Shown one piece after another: positions 27,430 through 36,798 of a stretch of 64,000 bases of DNA (positions within the stretch are counted from its first letter, which is position 1; the number at the start of each line of letters is the position of its first letter). Source of the DNA: Paraburkholderia sp. PGU19 (GTDB lineage Bacteria; Pseudomonadota; Gammaproteobacteria; Burkholderiales; Burkholderiaceae); assembly GCF_013426915.1 (NCBI RefSeq), contig NZ_AP023180.1:124001-188000 (forward strand), read 5' to 3'. Below the pieces are notes generated by a model. The model worked only from the letters and a program-made list of their open reading frames with translations. It searched no databases and was not told the origin of the DNA. The position numbers and the translations under genes are program-made.

Positions 27430-28866
27430 TTACGAAAGCCCTAGCTGTTGTGCAGTTGCGTCGATGGCCTTTTTCGCCTTCGCGACGATCTCGTCGATCT
27501 CGCTCTTCGTGACGACGAGAGGCGGCGAGAGCAGCATGCGGTCGCCCGTGGCGCGCATGATCAGGTTGCCGTTGAAGCAGAAGTCGCGGCAGATCGTGCC
27601 GACGTCGCCGCCATTCTCGAAGCGCTTTCTGGTCTTCGGGTTCTGCGCGAGCTGGATGCCCGCAACGAGACCCGCACCCGCCACGTCACCGACAATGGGA
27701 TGATTCGCGAGGGTCTCGCGCAGCGACTGCTGGAAATACGGGCCCGTTTCGTTCTTCACGCGCTCGACGATCTTCTCGTCGCGCAACAGCCGCAGGTTCG
27801 CGACGGCGACAGCGGCGGCCACGGGGTGGCCGGAATACGTGAGCCCGTGATTGAACTCGCCGTTCTCGATGATCGCTTTGGCGATGCGGTCGTGCAGGCC
27901 GACGGCGCCCATCGGGATATAGCCGCTCGTCAAGCCCTTCGCCATCGTGATGAGGTCCGGTTCGAAGCCGAAATGCTGATGCGCGAACCATTCGCCCGTG
28001 CGGCCAAAGCCGCCGATCACTTCATCGGCGACGAGCAGCACGTCGTACTTGCGGCAGATGCGCTGGATTTCCGGCCAGTAGGTAGAAGGCGGAAAGATCA
28101 CGCCGCCCGCGCCCTGGAAAGGCTCGCCGATAAACGCAGCCACGTTCTCGGCGCCAAGCTCGAGAATTTCCGTTTCGAGCTGGCGCGCACGCTCAAGGCC
28201 GAATTCTTCCGGCGTCATGTCGCCGCCTTCGCCGAACCAGTACGGCTGGTCGATATGCACAATGTGCTCGACCTGCGAAGGCATCTGCTCGTGCATATAA
28301 CCCATGCCGCCGAGCGTCCCGCCCGCGATCGTCGAGCCGTGATAGCCGTTCTTGCGCGAGATGACGAACTTCTTCAGTTTCTGGCCTTGCGTCGCCCAAT
28401 ACTGATGAACGATGCGCAGCACGGTATCGTTGCCTTCCGAGCCGCTATTGCAATAGAAGAAGTGGTTGAACGGAGCGGGCGTCAACTCGGCGAGCAACGC
28501 CGACAGTTCGATCACGGGCGGATGCGTGGTCTTGAAGAACGTGTTGTAGAAGGGCAGTTCCTGCAACTGCTTATACGCTGCGTCCGCGAGTTCTTTGCGG
28601 CCATAGCCGACGTTCACGCACCACAGCCCCGCCATGCCGTCAATGATCTTGTTGCCATCGGAGTCCCACAGATAGACGCCTTCCGCCTTGACAATCACGC
28701 GGCTGCCCGCGCGATTGAGCGCGCCCATATCGGAGAACGGGTGAATGTGATGCGCGGCGTCGAGCGCACGGTATTCAGCCGTGCTGCGCTGCTGTTGCGA
28801 AGTACTCGCCTTCGCGGCCGGTTGCGCGGATTGCACGTAAGCGATTTCTTCTGTCCTGTAACTCAT
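27430..28866 (-). CDS. class III omega-aminotransferase, putrescine:pyruvate type
   Basis: 478 aa. Fold-type I class III aminotransferase with the PLP lysine in TMAKGLTSGYIPMGAV, a DEVIGGFGRTG metal/PLP contact and the GSEGNDTVLR phosphate site. The N-terminal HIHPFSDMGALNRAG pattern is that of SpuC-like putrescine or spermidine aminotransferases. It would convert putrescine and pyruvate to 4-aminobutanal and alanine, a route parallel to the gamma-glutamyl pathway. It lies between puuA and potF on one strand. The substrate is inferred from the locus. Confidence 0.85.
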   Translation of the reverse strand: MSYRTEEIAYVQSAQPAAKASTSQQQRSTAEYRALDAAHHIHPFSDMGALNRAGSRVIVKAEGVYLWDSDGNKIIDGMAGLWCVNVGYGRKELADAAYKQLQELPFYNTFFKTTHPPVIELSALLAELTPAPFNHFFYCNSGSEGNDTVLRIVHQYWATQGQKLKKFVISRKNGYHGSTIAGGTLGGMGYMHEQMPSQVEHIVHIDQPYWFGEGGDMTPEEFGLERARQLETEILELGAENVAAFIGEPFQGAGGVIFPPSTYWPEIQRICRKYDVLLVADEVIGGFGRTGEWFAHQHFGFEPDLITMAKGLTSGYIPMGAVGLHDRIAKAIIENGEFNHGLTYSGHPVAAAVAVANLRLLRDEKIVERVKNETGPYFQQSLRETLANHPIVGDVAGAGLVAGIQLAQNPKTRKRFENGGDVGTICRDFCFNGNLIMRATGDRMLLSPPLVVTKSEIDEIVAKAKKAIDATAQQLGLS

Positions 28867-28900
28867 GTTGCCTCCAGTTGTTTTGCGGATGACGCCGGAC

Positions 28901-30235
28901 TCAGACGTGCAGCAGCAAATGCTTGCGTTCCCACGAACTGATCACGCGGAAAAACGCTTCATATTCGGTTTCTTTCAGCGCGAGATACGCTTTGACGAAC
29001 TGCTCGCCCATGATCTCGGAAAGCGGCTCGCACGCGCCCATCAACGTGAGTCCTTCTTCGAGATTGCGCGGCAACTGGTACGGCAATTCATAGCCGTCGC
29101 TGGTGAGCGGCTCGGTCGGCGTGAGTCGCTGGGTCATGCCGAGATAGCCGGCCGCGAGCGTGCCCGCAATCGCGAGATACGGATTGCAGTCCACACCCGG
29201 AATGCGGTTCTCGATGCGGCGCGCCTGCGGACCCGAATGCGGAATGCGGAAGCCGACCGTGCGGTTGTCGTAACCCCATTGCACGTTGATCGGCGCGGCC
29301 ATGAAGCGCGACAGCCGCCGATACGAATTGATGTAAGGCGCGAAGATCGGCATCAATGCGGGCGTGTACTTCTGCAGGCCGGCAATGTACTGATTGAATA
29401 GATCGGTCGGCTTGCCATCGCTGCCCGTGAACAGGTTCTGGCCCGTCTCTTCATCGACGAGGCTTTGATGCACGTGCATCGCAGAACCGGGTTCGTTCTC
29501 CATCGGCTTCGCCATGAACGTCGCGTACATGTGGTGACGCAGCGCCGCTTCGCGCACCGTGCGCTTGAAGAGAAACACCTGGTCGGCGAGCTTGAGCGGA
29601 TCGCCGTGCAGGAAGTTGATTTCCATCTGCGCGGCTCCGACCTCATGAATCAGCGTGTCGACTTCGAGTTCCTGAATGTCGCAGTACTCGTAGATATCTT
29701 CGAAGAGCGGATCGAATTCGTTCACGGCTTCGATCGAATATGCCTGGCGTCCTGTTTCGGGACGGCCCGTGCGCCCGACGGGCGGTTGCAAGGGCAGGTC
29801 GGGGTCCTTGTTCATGTCGACCAGATAGAACTCCAGCTCCGGCGCGATGACGGGCTTCCAGCCCTTGGCCTTATAGAGATCGAGCACGTGGCGCAGCACG
29901 CGGCGCGGCGAGATCGCTACAGGCGTGCCGTCGAAATGCACGCAATCGTGAATCACCTGCGCGGTGGGATCGACGGCCCACGGGATGATGCGGATCGTCG
30001 ACGGATCGGGCACGCATACCATGTCGGGGTCGGTGACGCCCGTCAGCGTGCCGTCTTCGGGATACTCGCCCGTCACCGTCTGGATCATCACGGCTTGCGG
30101 CAGGCGCATCGATTCGCCCGATTCAAACTTGCTGCGCGGAATGATCTTGCCGCGCGCGATCCCCGCCATGTCGGGAATGATCGCTTCGATTTCGGTGATG
30201 CGATGTTTCTTCAGAAACTCGTCAATCTCTTGCAT
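28901..30235 (-). CDS. puuA: gamma-glutamylputrescine synthetase, glutamine synthetase family
   Basis: 444 aa from ATG 30235; the frame further upstream to 30400 is not protein-like. The start (MQEIDEFLKKHRITEIEAIIPDMAGIARGKIIP) and GSAMHVHQSL together with the nucleotide loop are those of PuuA rather than GlnA. It joins glutamate to putrescine with ATP, the first Puu step. It lacks a GlnA-type adenylylation tyrosine loop as far as I can see. It follows puuD by 35 bp and precedes the aminotransferase by 34 bp. Confidence 0.9.
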   Translation of the reverse strand: MQEIDEFLKKHRITEIEAIIPDMAGIARGKIIPRSKFESGESMRLPQAVMIQTVTGEYPEDGTLTGVTDPDMVCVPDPSTIRIIPWAVDPTAQVIHDCVHFDGTPVAISPRRVLRHVLDLYKAKGWKPVIAPELEFYLVDMNKDPDLPLQPPVGRTGRPETGRQAYSIEAVNEFDPLFEDIYEYCDIQELEVDTLIHEVGAAQMEINFLHGDPLKLADQVFLFKRTVREAALRHHMYATFMAKPMENEPGSAMHVHQSLVDEETGQNLFTGSDGKPTDLFNQYIAGLQKYTPALMPIFAPYINSYRRLSRFMAAPINVQWGYDNRTVGFRIPHSGPQARRIENRIPGVDCNPYLAIAGTLAAGYLGMTQRLTPTEPLTSDGYELPYQLPRNLEEGLTLMGACEPLSEIMGEQFVKAYLALKETEYEAFFRVISSWERKHLLLHV

Positions 30236-30270
30236 GATCGTTCTCTCTGTTTTGTTGCGCAGAACGGGGA

Positions 30271-31059
30271 TCAGACATGTGCGCTTGCAGCCGCTGCCGA
30301 ACCCGTCCTCATGCGCATTCGATCGCGGCACGCCGCGCCGAACGCACGGAAGATCGCTGTCGATAACGCGTCGCTTGCGTGCTTCCATTCCGGGTGCCAT
30401 TGCACACCCAGCGTGAAGGCGCGCGCATGCGTCGCGCTGATCGCTTCGATCAATCCGTCCGGCGCGTGGGCTTCGGCCGTGAGGCCGTCGCCGAGCCGCT
30501 CGACGCCCTGGCCGTGCAGTGAATTCACGCGCACTTCGCTTGCGCCGCCGGCGAGCTTCTGCAACAGCCCGCCTTGCAGTAGATGCAGCGCATGCGAAGG
30601 CCCGTACTGCACGTCGAGGGCGTCTTCCTTGTTCTCGCGGTGGTCGTCATAGCCTTCCACCGTTTGAACGCTTTGATGCAGCGTTCCGCCAAATACGACA
30701 TTCATTTCCTGAAAGCCACGGCAAATAGCGAGCACGGGGATGCCTGCGTCGATGGCGGCACGCATCAGCGGCAGTGTCGTCGCGTCGCGCGCGGCATCGT
30801 GCAGCGTGCCGGGCGCGCTCGCGTGACCGCCATAACGATGCGGCTCGACATTCGAATAGCTGCCTGTGAACAACAGGCCGTCGATATGCGCGAACAGATC
30901 TTCCGGCGCCTGTCTGTCGCCCAACGCGGGCAGCAGCATCGCAAGCGCTTGCGCGCCGTCGACCACGGCCGCGATGTACTTCTCGCCGGCCACATGCGAA
31001 GGATGCAGACCCATCATCGTTCTGTCGGCCGTGATGCCGACTAAAGGTTTTGTTTGCAT
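30271..31059 (-). CDS. puuD: gamma-glutamyl-GABA hydrolase, peptidase C26 family
   Basis: 262 aa from ATG 31059 (MQTKPLVGITADR); an in-frame ATG at 31113 would add 18 residues and neither has a good ribosome-binding site. Class I amidotransferase fold: the nucleophilic cysteine is in VLAICRGFQEMNV and the His/Glu pair in LGVQWHPEW. It hydrolyses gamma-glutamyl-GABA to glutamate and GABA, the last Puu step. It is the first gene of the minus-strand polyamine operon. Confidence 0.85.
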   Translation of the reverse strand: MQTKPLVGITADRTMMGLHPSHVAGEKYIAAVVDGAQALAMLLPALGDRQAPEDLFAHIDGLLFTGSYSNVEPHRYGGHASAPGTLHDAARDATTLPLMRAAIDAGIPVLAICRGFQEMNVVFGGTLHQSVQTVEGYDDHRENKEDALDVQYGPSHALHLLQGGLLQKLAGGASEVRVNSLHGQGVERLGDGLTAEAHAPDGLIEAISATHARAFTLGVQWHPEWKHASDALSTAIFRAFGAACRDRMRMRTGSAAAASAHV

Positions 31060-32018
31060 GACTAACTGGTATTCGTCGTTGACTGCGGGAACGCGGCAAA
31101 TCATGGTGTGCATACGCGCGGCACGATTCCGCAGCCATGCGCAGAGCGCGAAGCTACTGGAAGAGTGCTTGCGTGGCAGCGTCGTCAGCGGATCGCGCCG
31201 CGCGTAGCAAACAGATACGCTGTCCGGTTCGCTCCGCTGCGTGCAATCGCAGGCGTGCAGCGGCGCGTGTCCGGCTTAGGGACGAGCGCAACCGAACACA
31301 CAGCGCGATAACGCGTGCGAAGCATCGACCCGCAAGCGGGCCTGACAGCGACAGGGGAAAGGCGCTAGGGCAAGAGCGATGCGACTTCGTCGGTATGAAC
31401 CGCGATGAACGCACGCGCTGAAATGGAGTTGTGACGACGAACGGAACGGCGCGACAGGATCGTGAAGACGGACAGAAAGCGGCGAAACGCAAGCCTGCCG
31501 TTGCTGCCGTCGGCGATGGCATGGTCAGCGCGAAGACACCTCGCGAACTGACTACGATCCCACCTAACCAAAGGGCCTCGGACTCTCACGATTACACTCG
31601 ACTGGCACGTTGAAAGTATTGAACGCCTCGTTCAAAAAAACGCAGCAGGCGTTTAAAGAAACGGGACGTCAGGTTGTTATTCGAATCGCATTGAAACCGG
31701 ATTCTTCACTCGCGACATCCGGATGAATTAAACGGTTGCAGGGAGAAATCTATCCAATGCGAATCAGGAAACATCAACCTGTAGTTCAGGATATACGAGT
31801 CAAAAAGGCCGTCAAAGTCTTTTTACGAAACTTTGATGAGGGCTTACCCTGAGCTATCTATACGCATTCAAGTCCACTTTGAAGCCCGTAGATGCGTAAA
31901 AATTGCGTTTCGCTTTCAGGGTTTTCCCCAGAGGCGGCCAATTTAAAGTGATTAGAATATTCAACACACGCGCGTGCTATTCGTATGCCGCTCTTTTCGT
32001 GAAGTACTACCCGTTTCC
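31060..32018. other. divergent control region between puuD and puuR
   Basis: About 950 bp without a credible gene; open frames here are GC-driven and have no family pattern. The half near puuR (31620-31970) is AT-rich and holds an inverted repeat TCAAAGT (31812-31818) / ACTTTGA (31830-31836). The operators for the polyamine regulator are probably in this part. No sigma-54 promoter (TGGCAC-N5-TTGC) was seen. Confidence 0.45.
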
Positions 32019-32582
32019 ATGAGTGCATCGATGTCAATTGAAGTGGCAACCCGCCTGCAGTACATCCGGAAAAAGCACGGTCTTTCGCAGCGGGAACTGG
32101 CGAAACGGGCGGGCGTGACGAACGGCACGATCTCGCTGATCGAGCAGAACCGCGTGAGTCCTTCCGTCGGCTCGCTGAAGAAACTGCTCGAATGCATACC
32201 AATGAGTCTCGCGGAATTCTTCACATTTGAAATCGAGGCCGATCGCAACGTGGTGTCGCGTCGCGCGGAGATGCCGAATCTCGGCAATGAGCAGATCGAG
32301 TTCTATCTGGCGGGCGCGGGTGTCAAGGATCGCAATATGGGCATCATGCGCGAGGTGTATCAGCCGCTCGCGGATACGGGCCCGGAAATGCTGCAGCACG
32401 CAGGGCACGAGGGCGGCGTCGTGGTCAGCGGTCAGCTCGAATTGACCGTCGACGGCACGACGTGGCTGCTCGACCCCGGCGACAGCTATTACTTCGAAAG
32501 CCGCTTACCGCATCGTTTTCGCAATCCCAGCGCGCAGCAGGTGTGCGAAGTCGTGTCGGCCAATTCGCCGCCCACTTTCTGA
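32019..32582 (+). CDS. puuR: polyamine-responsive regulator PuuR-like (XRE + cupin)
   Basis: 187 aa from ATG 32019 (a second ATG at 32031 is possible). Residues 10-65 are an XRE helix-turn-helix (LQYIRKKHGLSQRELAKRAGVTNGTISLIEQ) and residues about 110-180 a cupin domain (GGVVVSGQLELTVDGTTWLLDPGD). This is the PuuR architecture; E. coli PuuR (185 aa) represses puu genes and is relieved by putrescine. Divergent from puuD and 97 bp upstream of puuC, it likely controls both sides. Confidence 0.85.
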   Translation: MSASMSIEVATRLQYIRKKHGLSQRELAKRAGVTNGTISLIEQNRVSPSVGSLKKLLECIPMSLAEFFTFEIEADRNVVSRRAEMPNLGNEQIEFYLAGAGVKDRNMGIMREVYQPLADTGPEMLQHAGHEGGVVVSGQLELTVDGTTWLLDPGDSYYFESRLPHRFRNPSAQQVCEVVSANSPPTF

Positions 32583-32679
32583 TTTTTTCGCACGCCGCTT
32601 CGCGTCAACGCATTCGGCGCAGCATCGCATCACGCATGTCATATGCAGTGCGCTGAACGCATAACATTGAGGCATCCTG

Positions 32680-34173
32680 ATGGACAAGACGACATTGGCT
32701 TACTGGCAGGAAAAGGCAGCGACGCTCGTAATCGAAGGGCGCGCGTTTATCGACGGCGAGTATCGGCCGGCCGAAAGCGGGCGCACGTTCGACTGCGTGA
32801 GTCCTATTGACGGCAAGGTGCTCGCGAAAGTCGCCGATTGCGGCGAGGCCGACGTGAATGCGGCCGTGCGCGCCGCGCGGCATGCGTTCGACAAAGGCAT
32901 CTGGTCTGGCCTCAATCCGCGTCAGCGTAAAGCGAAGCTGCTCAAATGGGCGGCGCTGATGCGCGAGCATCTCGACGAACTCGCGTTGCTCGAAACGCTC
33001 GATGCGGGCAAGCCGATCGGCGACACGACCAGCGTCGACGTACCGGGCGCGGTGTATTGCGTCGAATGGTTTGCGGAAGCGATCGACAAGGTTGGCGGCG
33101 AAGTCGTGCCCGCCGATCATCACCTGGTCGGCCTCGTGACGCGCGAGCCGCTCGGTGTCGTCGCTGCCGTCGTGCCGTGGAATTTCCCGATCCTGATGGC
33201 ATCGTGGAAATTCGGGCCCGCGCTCGCGGCGGGCAATAGCGTCGTGCTCAAGCCTTCGGAGAAATCGCCGCTGACGGCGATTCGCGTCGCGCAACTCGCG
33301 CATGAAGCGGGCATTCCCGCAGGCGTATTCAATGTGGTGCCGGGCGGCGGCGAGCCGGGCAAACTGCTCGCACTGCATCACGATGTGGATTGCCTCGCGT
33401 TCACGGGTTCGACGAATGTCGGCAAGCTCATCATGCAATACGCGGGGCAGTCGAACCTGAAACGCGTGTGGCTGGAACTCGGCGGCAAGTCGCCGAATAT
33501 CGTGCTGCCCGATTGTCCCGATCTCGATCGCGCTGCTAAAACCGCGGCGGGCGCGATCTTCTACAACATGGGCGAGATGTGCACGGCGGGCTCGCGTCTG
33601 CTCGTGCATCGCGACATCAAGGACGTGTTCCTCGACAAGCTGGTCGCGGCGGCGCGCAGCTATGCGCCGGGCAATCCGCTGGACCCGAAGACGTCGATGG
33701 GCGCAATCGTCGATCAGGTGCAGCTCGATCGCGTGCTGGGTTATATCGAAGCAGGGCGCGCCGAAGCGAAGCTATTGCATGGCGGCGCGCGCGTTCAGCA
33801 GGAAAGCGGCGGCTTCTATATCGAGCCGACTGTTTTCGATGTGCCGAAGCATGATGTGAAGATCGCGCGTGAAGAGATTTTCGGACCGGTGCTGTCGGTG
33901 ATCACGTTCGATACGATCGACGAAGCCGTCAAGATCGCCAATGACAGCGACTACGGTCTCGCCGCCGCCGTGTGGACAGCAAATCTGACGACGGCGCATG
34001 AAGTGTCGCGGCGTCTGCGCGCGGGCACCGTATGGGTCAATTGCTATGACGAAGGCGGCGACATGAACTTCCCGTTCGGCGGCTACAAGCAGTCGGGCAA
34101 TGGCCGCGACAAGTCGTTGCATGCGCTCGAAAAGTACACGGAGCTGAAGTCGACGCTGGTGCGTTTGCGCTGA
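32680..34173 (+). CDS. puuC: gamma-glutamyl-gamma-aminobutyraldehyde dehydrogenase
   Basis: 497 aa, NAD(P)-dependent aldehyde dehydrogenase. The glutamate is in LELGGKSPNIV, the catalytic cysteine in GEMCTAGSRLLVHRD, and NAD contacts are in VPWNFPILMASWK. PuuC oxidises the aldehyde made by PuuB to gamma-glutamyl-GABA. The sequence starts MDKTTLAYWQEKAATLVIEGRAFI, as in PuuC. It is on the plus strand after puuR, so the pathway is split between two divergent units. Confidence 0.9.
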   Translation: MDKTTLAYWQEKAATLVIEGRAFIDGEYRPAESGRTFDCVSPIDGKVLAKVADCGEADVNAAVRAARHAFDKGIWSGLNPRQRKAKLLKWAALMREHLDELALLETLDAGKPIGDTTSVDVPGAVYCVEWFAEAIDKVGGEVVPADHHLVGLVTREPLGVVAAVVPWNFPILMASWKFGPALAAGNSVVLKPSEKSPLTAIRVAQLAHEAGIPAGVFNVVPGGGEPGKLLALHHDVDCLAFTGSTNVGKLIMQYAGQSNLKRVWLELGGKSPNIVLPDCPDLDRAAKTAAGAIFYNMGEMCTAGSRLLVHRDIKDVFLDKLVAAARSYAPGNPLDPKTSMGAIVDQVQLDRVLGYIEAGRAEAKLLHGGARVQQESGGFYIEPTVFDVPKHDVKIAREEIFGPVLSVITFDTIDEAVKIANDSDYGLAAAVWTANLTTAHEVSRRLRAGTVWVNCYDEGGDMNFPFGGYKQSGNGRDKSLHALEKYTELKSTLVRLR

Positions 34174-34202
34174 GCGAAACGCTGGCGCGCGCCCCTCGGT
34201 TA

Positions 34203-35417
34203 TCAGGAAGAGGCCGAAGGCGCGCGCTGCCGCGCCTGCCGGTGTCCTTCACGCATGCCGAGCGTGTAGATCATGAGCGCGCCGCTCATGATCGCGAGTT
34301 GCCACATCAACAGGTCGTTTCCGAGAGCCTTCATTGCTGAGCCGGCAGAGAGTGGCCCGGCGATCGAGCATGCAGTGAAGGCGAGCGACAGCACGCGCAT
34401 GTTGCGGGTGATTGTCTGTTTTTCGCTGCACGCGGCCGCAACCATGCCGAGCGTGATGTACGCGCTGTTCATGCCGCCGAGCAGCAGCGCGGCTCCGAAA
34501 TACACAAGCGACGCTGGCGGCGCGAAAGAAAACGCCACGATAGCCGCCGTGCTGGCCAACGCGCAGACGATCACCGTTGCCGCGAGACCGGCGCGATCCG
34601 CGAGCAAGCCAACGGGAAATTGCAGCACCATGCCGCCGATCCCGAAGCACGCGAGCATCGTCGCGGTTTGCGTGGCTGTGAGTCCGCGGCTGTCGGCGAA
34701 GAGCGGAAAGAGCCCGTAGAGCGCGCCGTCACCGATGCCGCCGACGGCAATCGTGACGAGGCCGAGACAAACAGTGGGTCCCAGTTCGAGGCGCGTGCCG
34801 TGAGCCACGCGCGGCTCCAATACAGGTTGCGGCGCGGACGAACGGGTAAGCCACAACGGAACGGCGGCCGCGAGCGTCAGCAGCGAACCCGACACGAACA
34901 CCCATGTCCCGCTCACGCCGCCATAGACCGCGAGCGCCGGCGCAAGCACGCCCGCCGATGCGATCAAGGTTTCGTGAACGCCGACCACTTTGCCGCTCTT
35001 GTCGGCGGGCACGAGACTATAGAGCCAGGTTTCGTTCGCGATCCAGCGCAAGCCGATGCCGAGCCCCGTCAGCATGCCGGGCAACATCCACGCAGGCCAC
35101 GACAAGGCACCGAACGATGCATACGCGATCAGCGAAGCGGCGAGCCCGAGCGTCACCGTCAGCTTCGATCCAATGCGTTCGATCAGACGCGGCGCAAACA
35201 GCAGTCCGATGAACATGCCCGCCCATTGCGCAGCAGCGAAGAGTCCCGCGCGCGGCGCGTCGAGCCCTTGATGCGCGAGCCACACGGGCAGGACCATGAA
35301 GCCGATGCCGAACTGTCCGATCTGCGAGAACGTCGAGACGGCCGTCAGCGCGGCCACTGCGCGCCAGCGCACGGGCGGAGCGTTCAAGCGGATCGCGTCT
35401 ATATCGGCGGCATTCAT
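34203..35417 (-). CDS. MFS transporter (YfcJ-like, 12-TM)
   Basis: 404 aa from ATG 35417, whose first bases overlap the MarR stop (ATGA). Twelve hydrophobic segments with a motif-A-like loop (APRLIERIGSKLTVTLG) after TM2. The start (TAVSTFSQIGQFGIGFMVLPVWLAHQGLDAP) places it in the YfcJ/YhhS or quinolone-resistance-like branch. Export of a toxic compound sensed by the MarR partner is the simplest reading. Substrate unknown. Confidence 0.8.
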   Translation of the reverse strand: MNAADIDAIRLNAPPVRWRAVAALTAVSTFSQIGQFGIGFMVLPVWLAHQGLDAPRAGLFAAAQWAGMFIGLLFAPRLIERIGSKLTVTLGLAASLIAYASFGALSWPAWMLPGMLTGLGIGLRWIANETWLYSLVPADKSGKVVGVHETLIASAGVLAPALAVYGGVSGTWVFVSGSLLTLAAAVPLWLTRSSAPQPVLEPRVAHGTRLELGPTVCLGLVTIAVGGIGDGALYGLFPLFADSRGLTATQTATMLACFGIGGMVLQFPVGLLADRAGLAATVIVCALASTAAIVAFSFAPPASLVYFGAALLLGGMNSAYITLGMVAAACSEKQTITRNMRVLSLAFTACSIAGPLSAGSAMKALGNDLLMWQLAIMSGALMIYTLGMREGHRQARQRAPSASS

Positions 35418-35947
35418 GGTGCGCTCCGCTCCGGCATCGGCAGCCCCTGTTCGCGGCACTCGACGGGGCAGCCCGCTTTCAGGCATGGCTTGTCGTCGCA
35501 GAAGCGGCAAAGCTGCATCGCGTGCGGCGAGTCGCGCGTTTCGTTCCAGAGTATCTTGATCAGCAGGCTTTCGAGCACGTCGCGCTCGCTTTCATCGAGC
35601 CTGGCGGCGATGCGTTCGAGCATGCGCCCGCGCGCGGCGCGCAAGCGGTTCGCTTCGCGCCGTCCAGTCGCCGTGAGGGCCAGCGCAACCGAGCGCTTGT
35701 CGCTGCCCGCCTTCTTTTCGACGAGGCGAGCATCGACGAGTCCCGCCACTGCGCGCACGGCGGCGGGATGCGAGAGATCCACGGCGTCGCGCAGCAGTTC
35801 GATCGACGAGTCGGGGTACTGGCCAATCGCATTGAGCATTGCGCGCGCGGTCGAACCGGCCAGCGCGGGAATGCTGGGTTGTGCGTTCAGTTCGTCCGTC
35901 ACCAGAAGGGCGAGCACGCCGAGCAGATTTTCCATGCGCCGGGTCAT
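35414..35947 (-). CDS. MarR family regulator with C-terminal cysteine cluster
   Basis: 177 aa. Residues 35-130 form a MarR winged helix (SIELLRDAVDLSHPAAVRAVAGLVDARLVEKK, then SDKRSVALALTATG as the wing). The last 30 residues add five cysteines, C147, C150, C155, C160 and C164, with spacing C-x2-C-x4-C-x4-C-x3-C. Such a cluster could hold an Fe-S centre or zinc and make the repressor redox- or metal-responsive. It is translationally coupled to the MFS gene that follows and has a perfect palindrome 28 bp before its start. Confidence 0.85.
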   Translation of the reverse strand: MTRRMENLLGVLALLVTDELNAQPSIPALAGSTARAMLNAIGQYPDSSIELLRDAVDLSHPAAVRAVAGLVDARLVEKKAGSDKRSVALALTATGRREANRLRAARGRMLERIAARLDESERDVLESLLIKILWNETRDSPHAMQLCRFCDDKPCLKAGCPVECREQGLPMPERSAP

Positions 35948-35974
35948 CGCGTCACCTCGATGTGTGCACTATGC

Positions 35975-35995
35975 ATATGTGCATGATGCACATAT
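35975..35995. promoter_or_regulatory. perfect palindrome, likely operator of the MarR regulator
   Basis: ATATGTGCAT (35975-35984), a central G and ATGCACATAT (35986-35995) form a perfect 10-1-10 inverted repeat just upstream of the MarR gene; a further TGTGCA half-site lies at 35962-35967. MarR regulators commonly bind such sites to control their own operon. Confidence 0.7.
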
Positions 35996-36164
35996 CGGAC
36001 TGCGATTTCAAGGTGAATTCCGCTGACCCTTTTTTACTTTTTGCGCATTGCGCCAGGTCAAAGTGTAGAAATATCCAGTAACGCATTCGTAACTCAACCC
36101 TAAGTCTATTGGACTATTGTTCTCCTATTGGACATTGGCATTTTTCATTGGCAGGTCGACGAAC

Positions 36165-36746
36165 ATGAACAAGACTCAGGTCACAAGAAAGGTCGCAATG
36201 CCGACGATCCTCGTCGGGGTGTTGCTCGCGATAGGCGGTTGTGCCGTCGTCCCACCCAGCGGACCGAGCGTGGTTGCGCTGCCGCGCAAGGGTGAGCCGC
36301 TCGAACAGTTCCAGCAGGACGACTACACGTGCCGTGACTATGCGTACCGCAGCACGGACGCGAATGGTGCGTCGCAGGCGGCCACCAACAACGCAGTGGG
36401 CAGCGCGGCTGTCGGCACGCTGGGCGGCGCCGCTGTCGGCGCGCTGATCGGTGCGGCGGCGGGCAATCCGGGCGCCGGCGCGGCAATCGGCGCGGGCAGC
36501 GGCTTGCTGGTCGGCGGCGCAGCGGGCGCGAACGGCGCGTCGTATTCGGCTTATGGCCTGCAGGGGCGCTACGACGCCGCTTACGCGCAGTGCATGACGT
36601 CGAAGGGCAACACCATCTCGCAGCCGCCTGCGCCCGTGTATGCAACGCCGCCGGTGTACTATGCGCCGGGGCCTGTCTATTACGCGCCGCGTCCTTATTA
36701 CTATGCCCCGCCGGGCGCCGTTTACGCGCCGTATCCTTATTACTGA
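36165..36746 (+). CDS. glycine-zipper outer-membrane lipoprotein
   Basis: 193 aa from ATG 36165. A lipoprotein signal ends in LLAIGGC (lipidated cysteine near residue 26). Residues 80-125 form a glycine zipper (AAVGTLGGAAVGALIGAAAGN, then GAGAAIGAGSGLLVGGAAGA) that packs into membranes. The C-terminal 40 residues are a Pro/Tyr repeat (APGPVYYAPRPYYYAPP). Four cysteines outside the signal could form a disulfide around YTCRDYAY. Proteins of this kind are membrane-stress or envelope factors; no specific role is clear. Confidence 0.85.
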   Translation: MNKTQVTRKVAMPTILVGVLLAIGGCAVVPPSGPSVVALPRKGEPLEQFQQDDYTCRDYAYRSTDANGASQAATNNAVGSAAVGTLGGAAVGALIGAAAGNPGAGAAIGAGSGLLVGGAAGANGASYSAYGLQGRYDAAYAQCMTSKGNTISQPPAPVYATPPVYYAPGPVYYAPRPYYYAPPGAVYAPYPYY

Positions 36747-36763
36747 TCCGCACGTCTGGAAAG

Positions 36764-36796
36764 CGTGAGCGCGTCATCCGCGCTCACGTTTTTTTG
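36764..36796 (+). terminator. strong rho-independent terminator
   Basis: CGTGAGCGCG (36764-36773) pairs with CGCGCTCACG (36779-36788), followed by seven T. It ends the glycine-zipper lipoprotein gene. Confidence 0.9.
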
Positions 36797-36798
36797 TA

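Noticed and set aside
31137..31421. 94-aa frame upstream of puuR
   Set aside because: Arg-rich frame without motif in the divergent control region; treated as non-coding.
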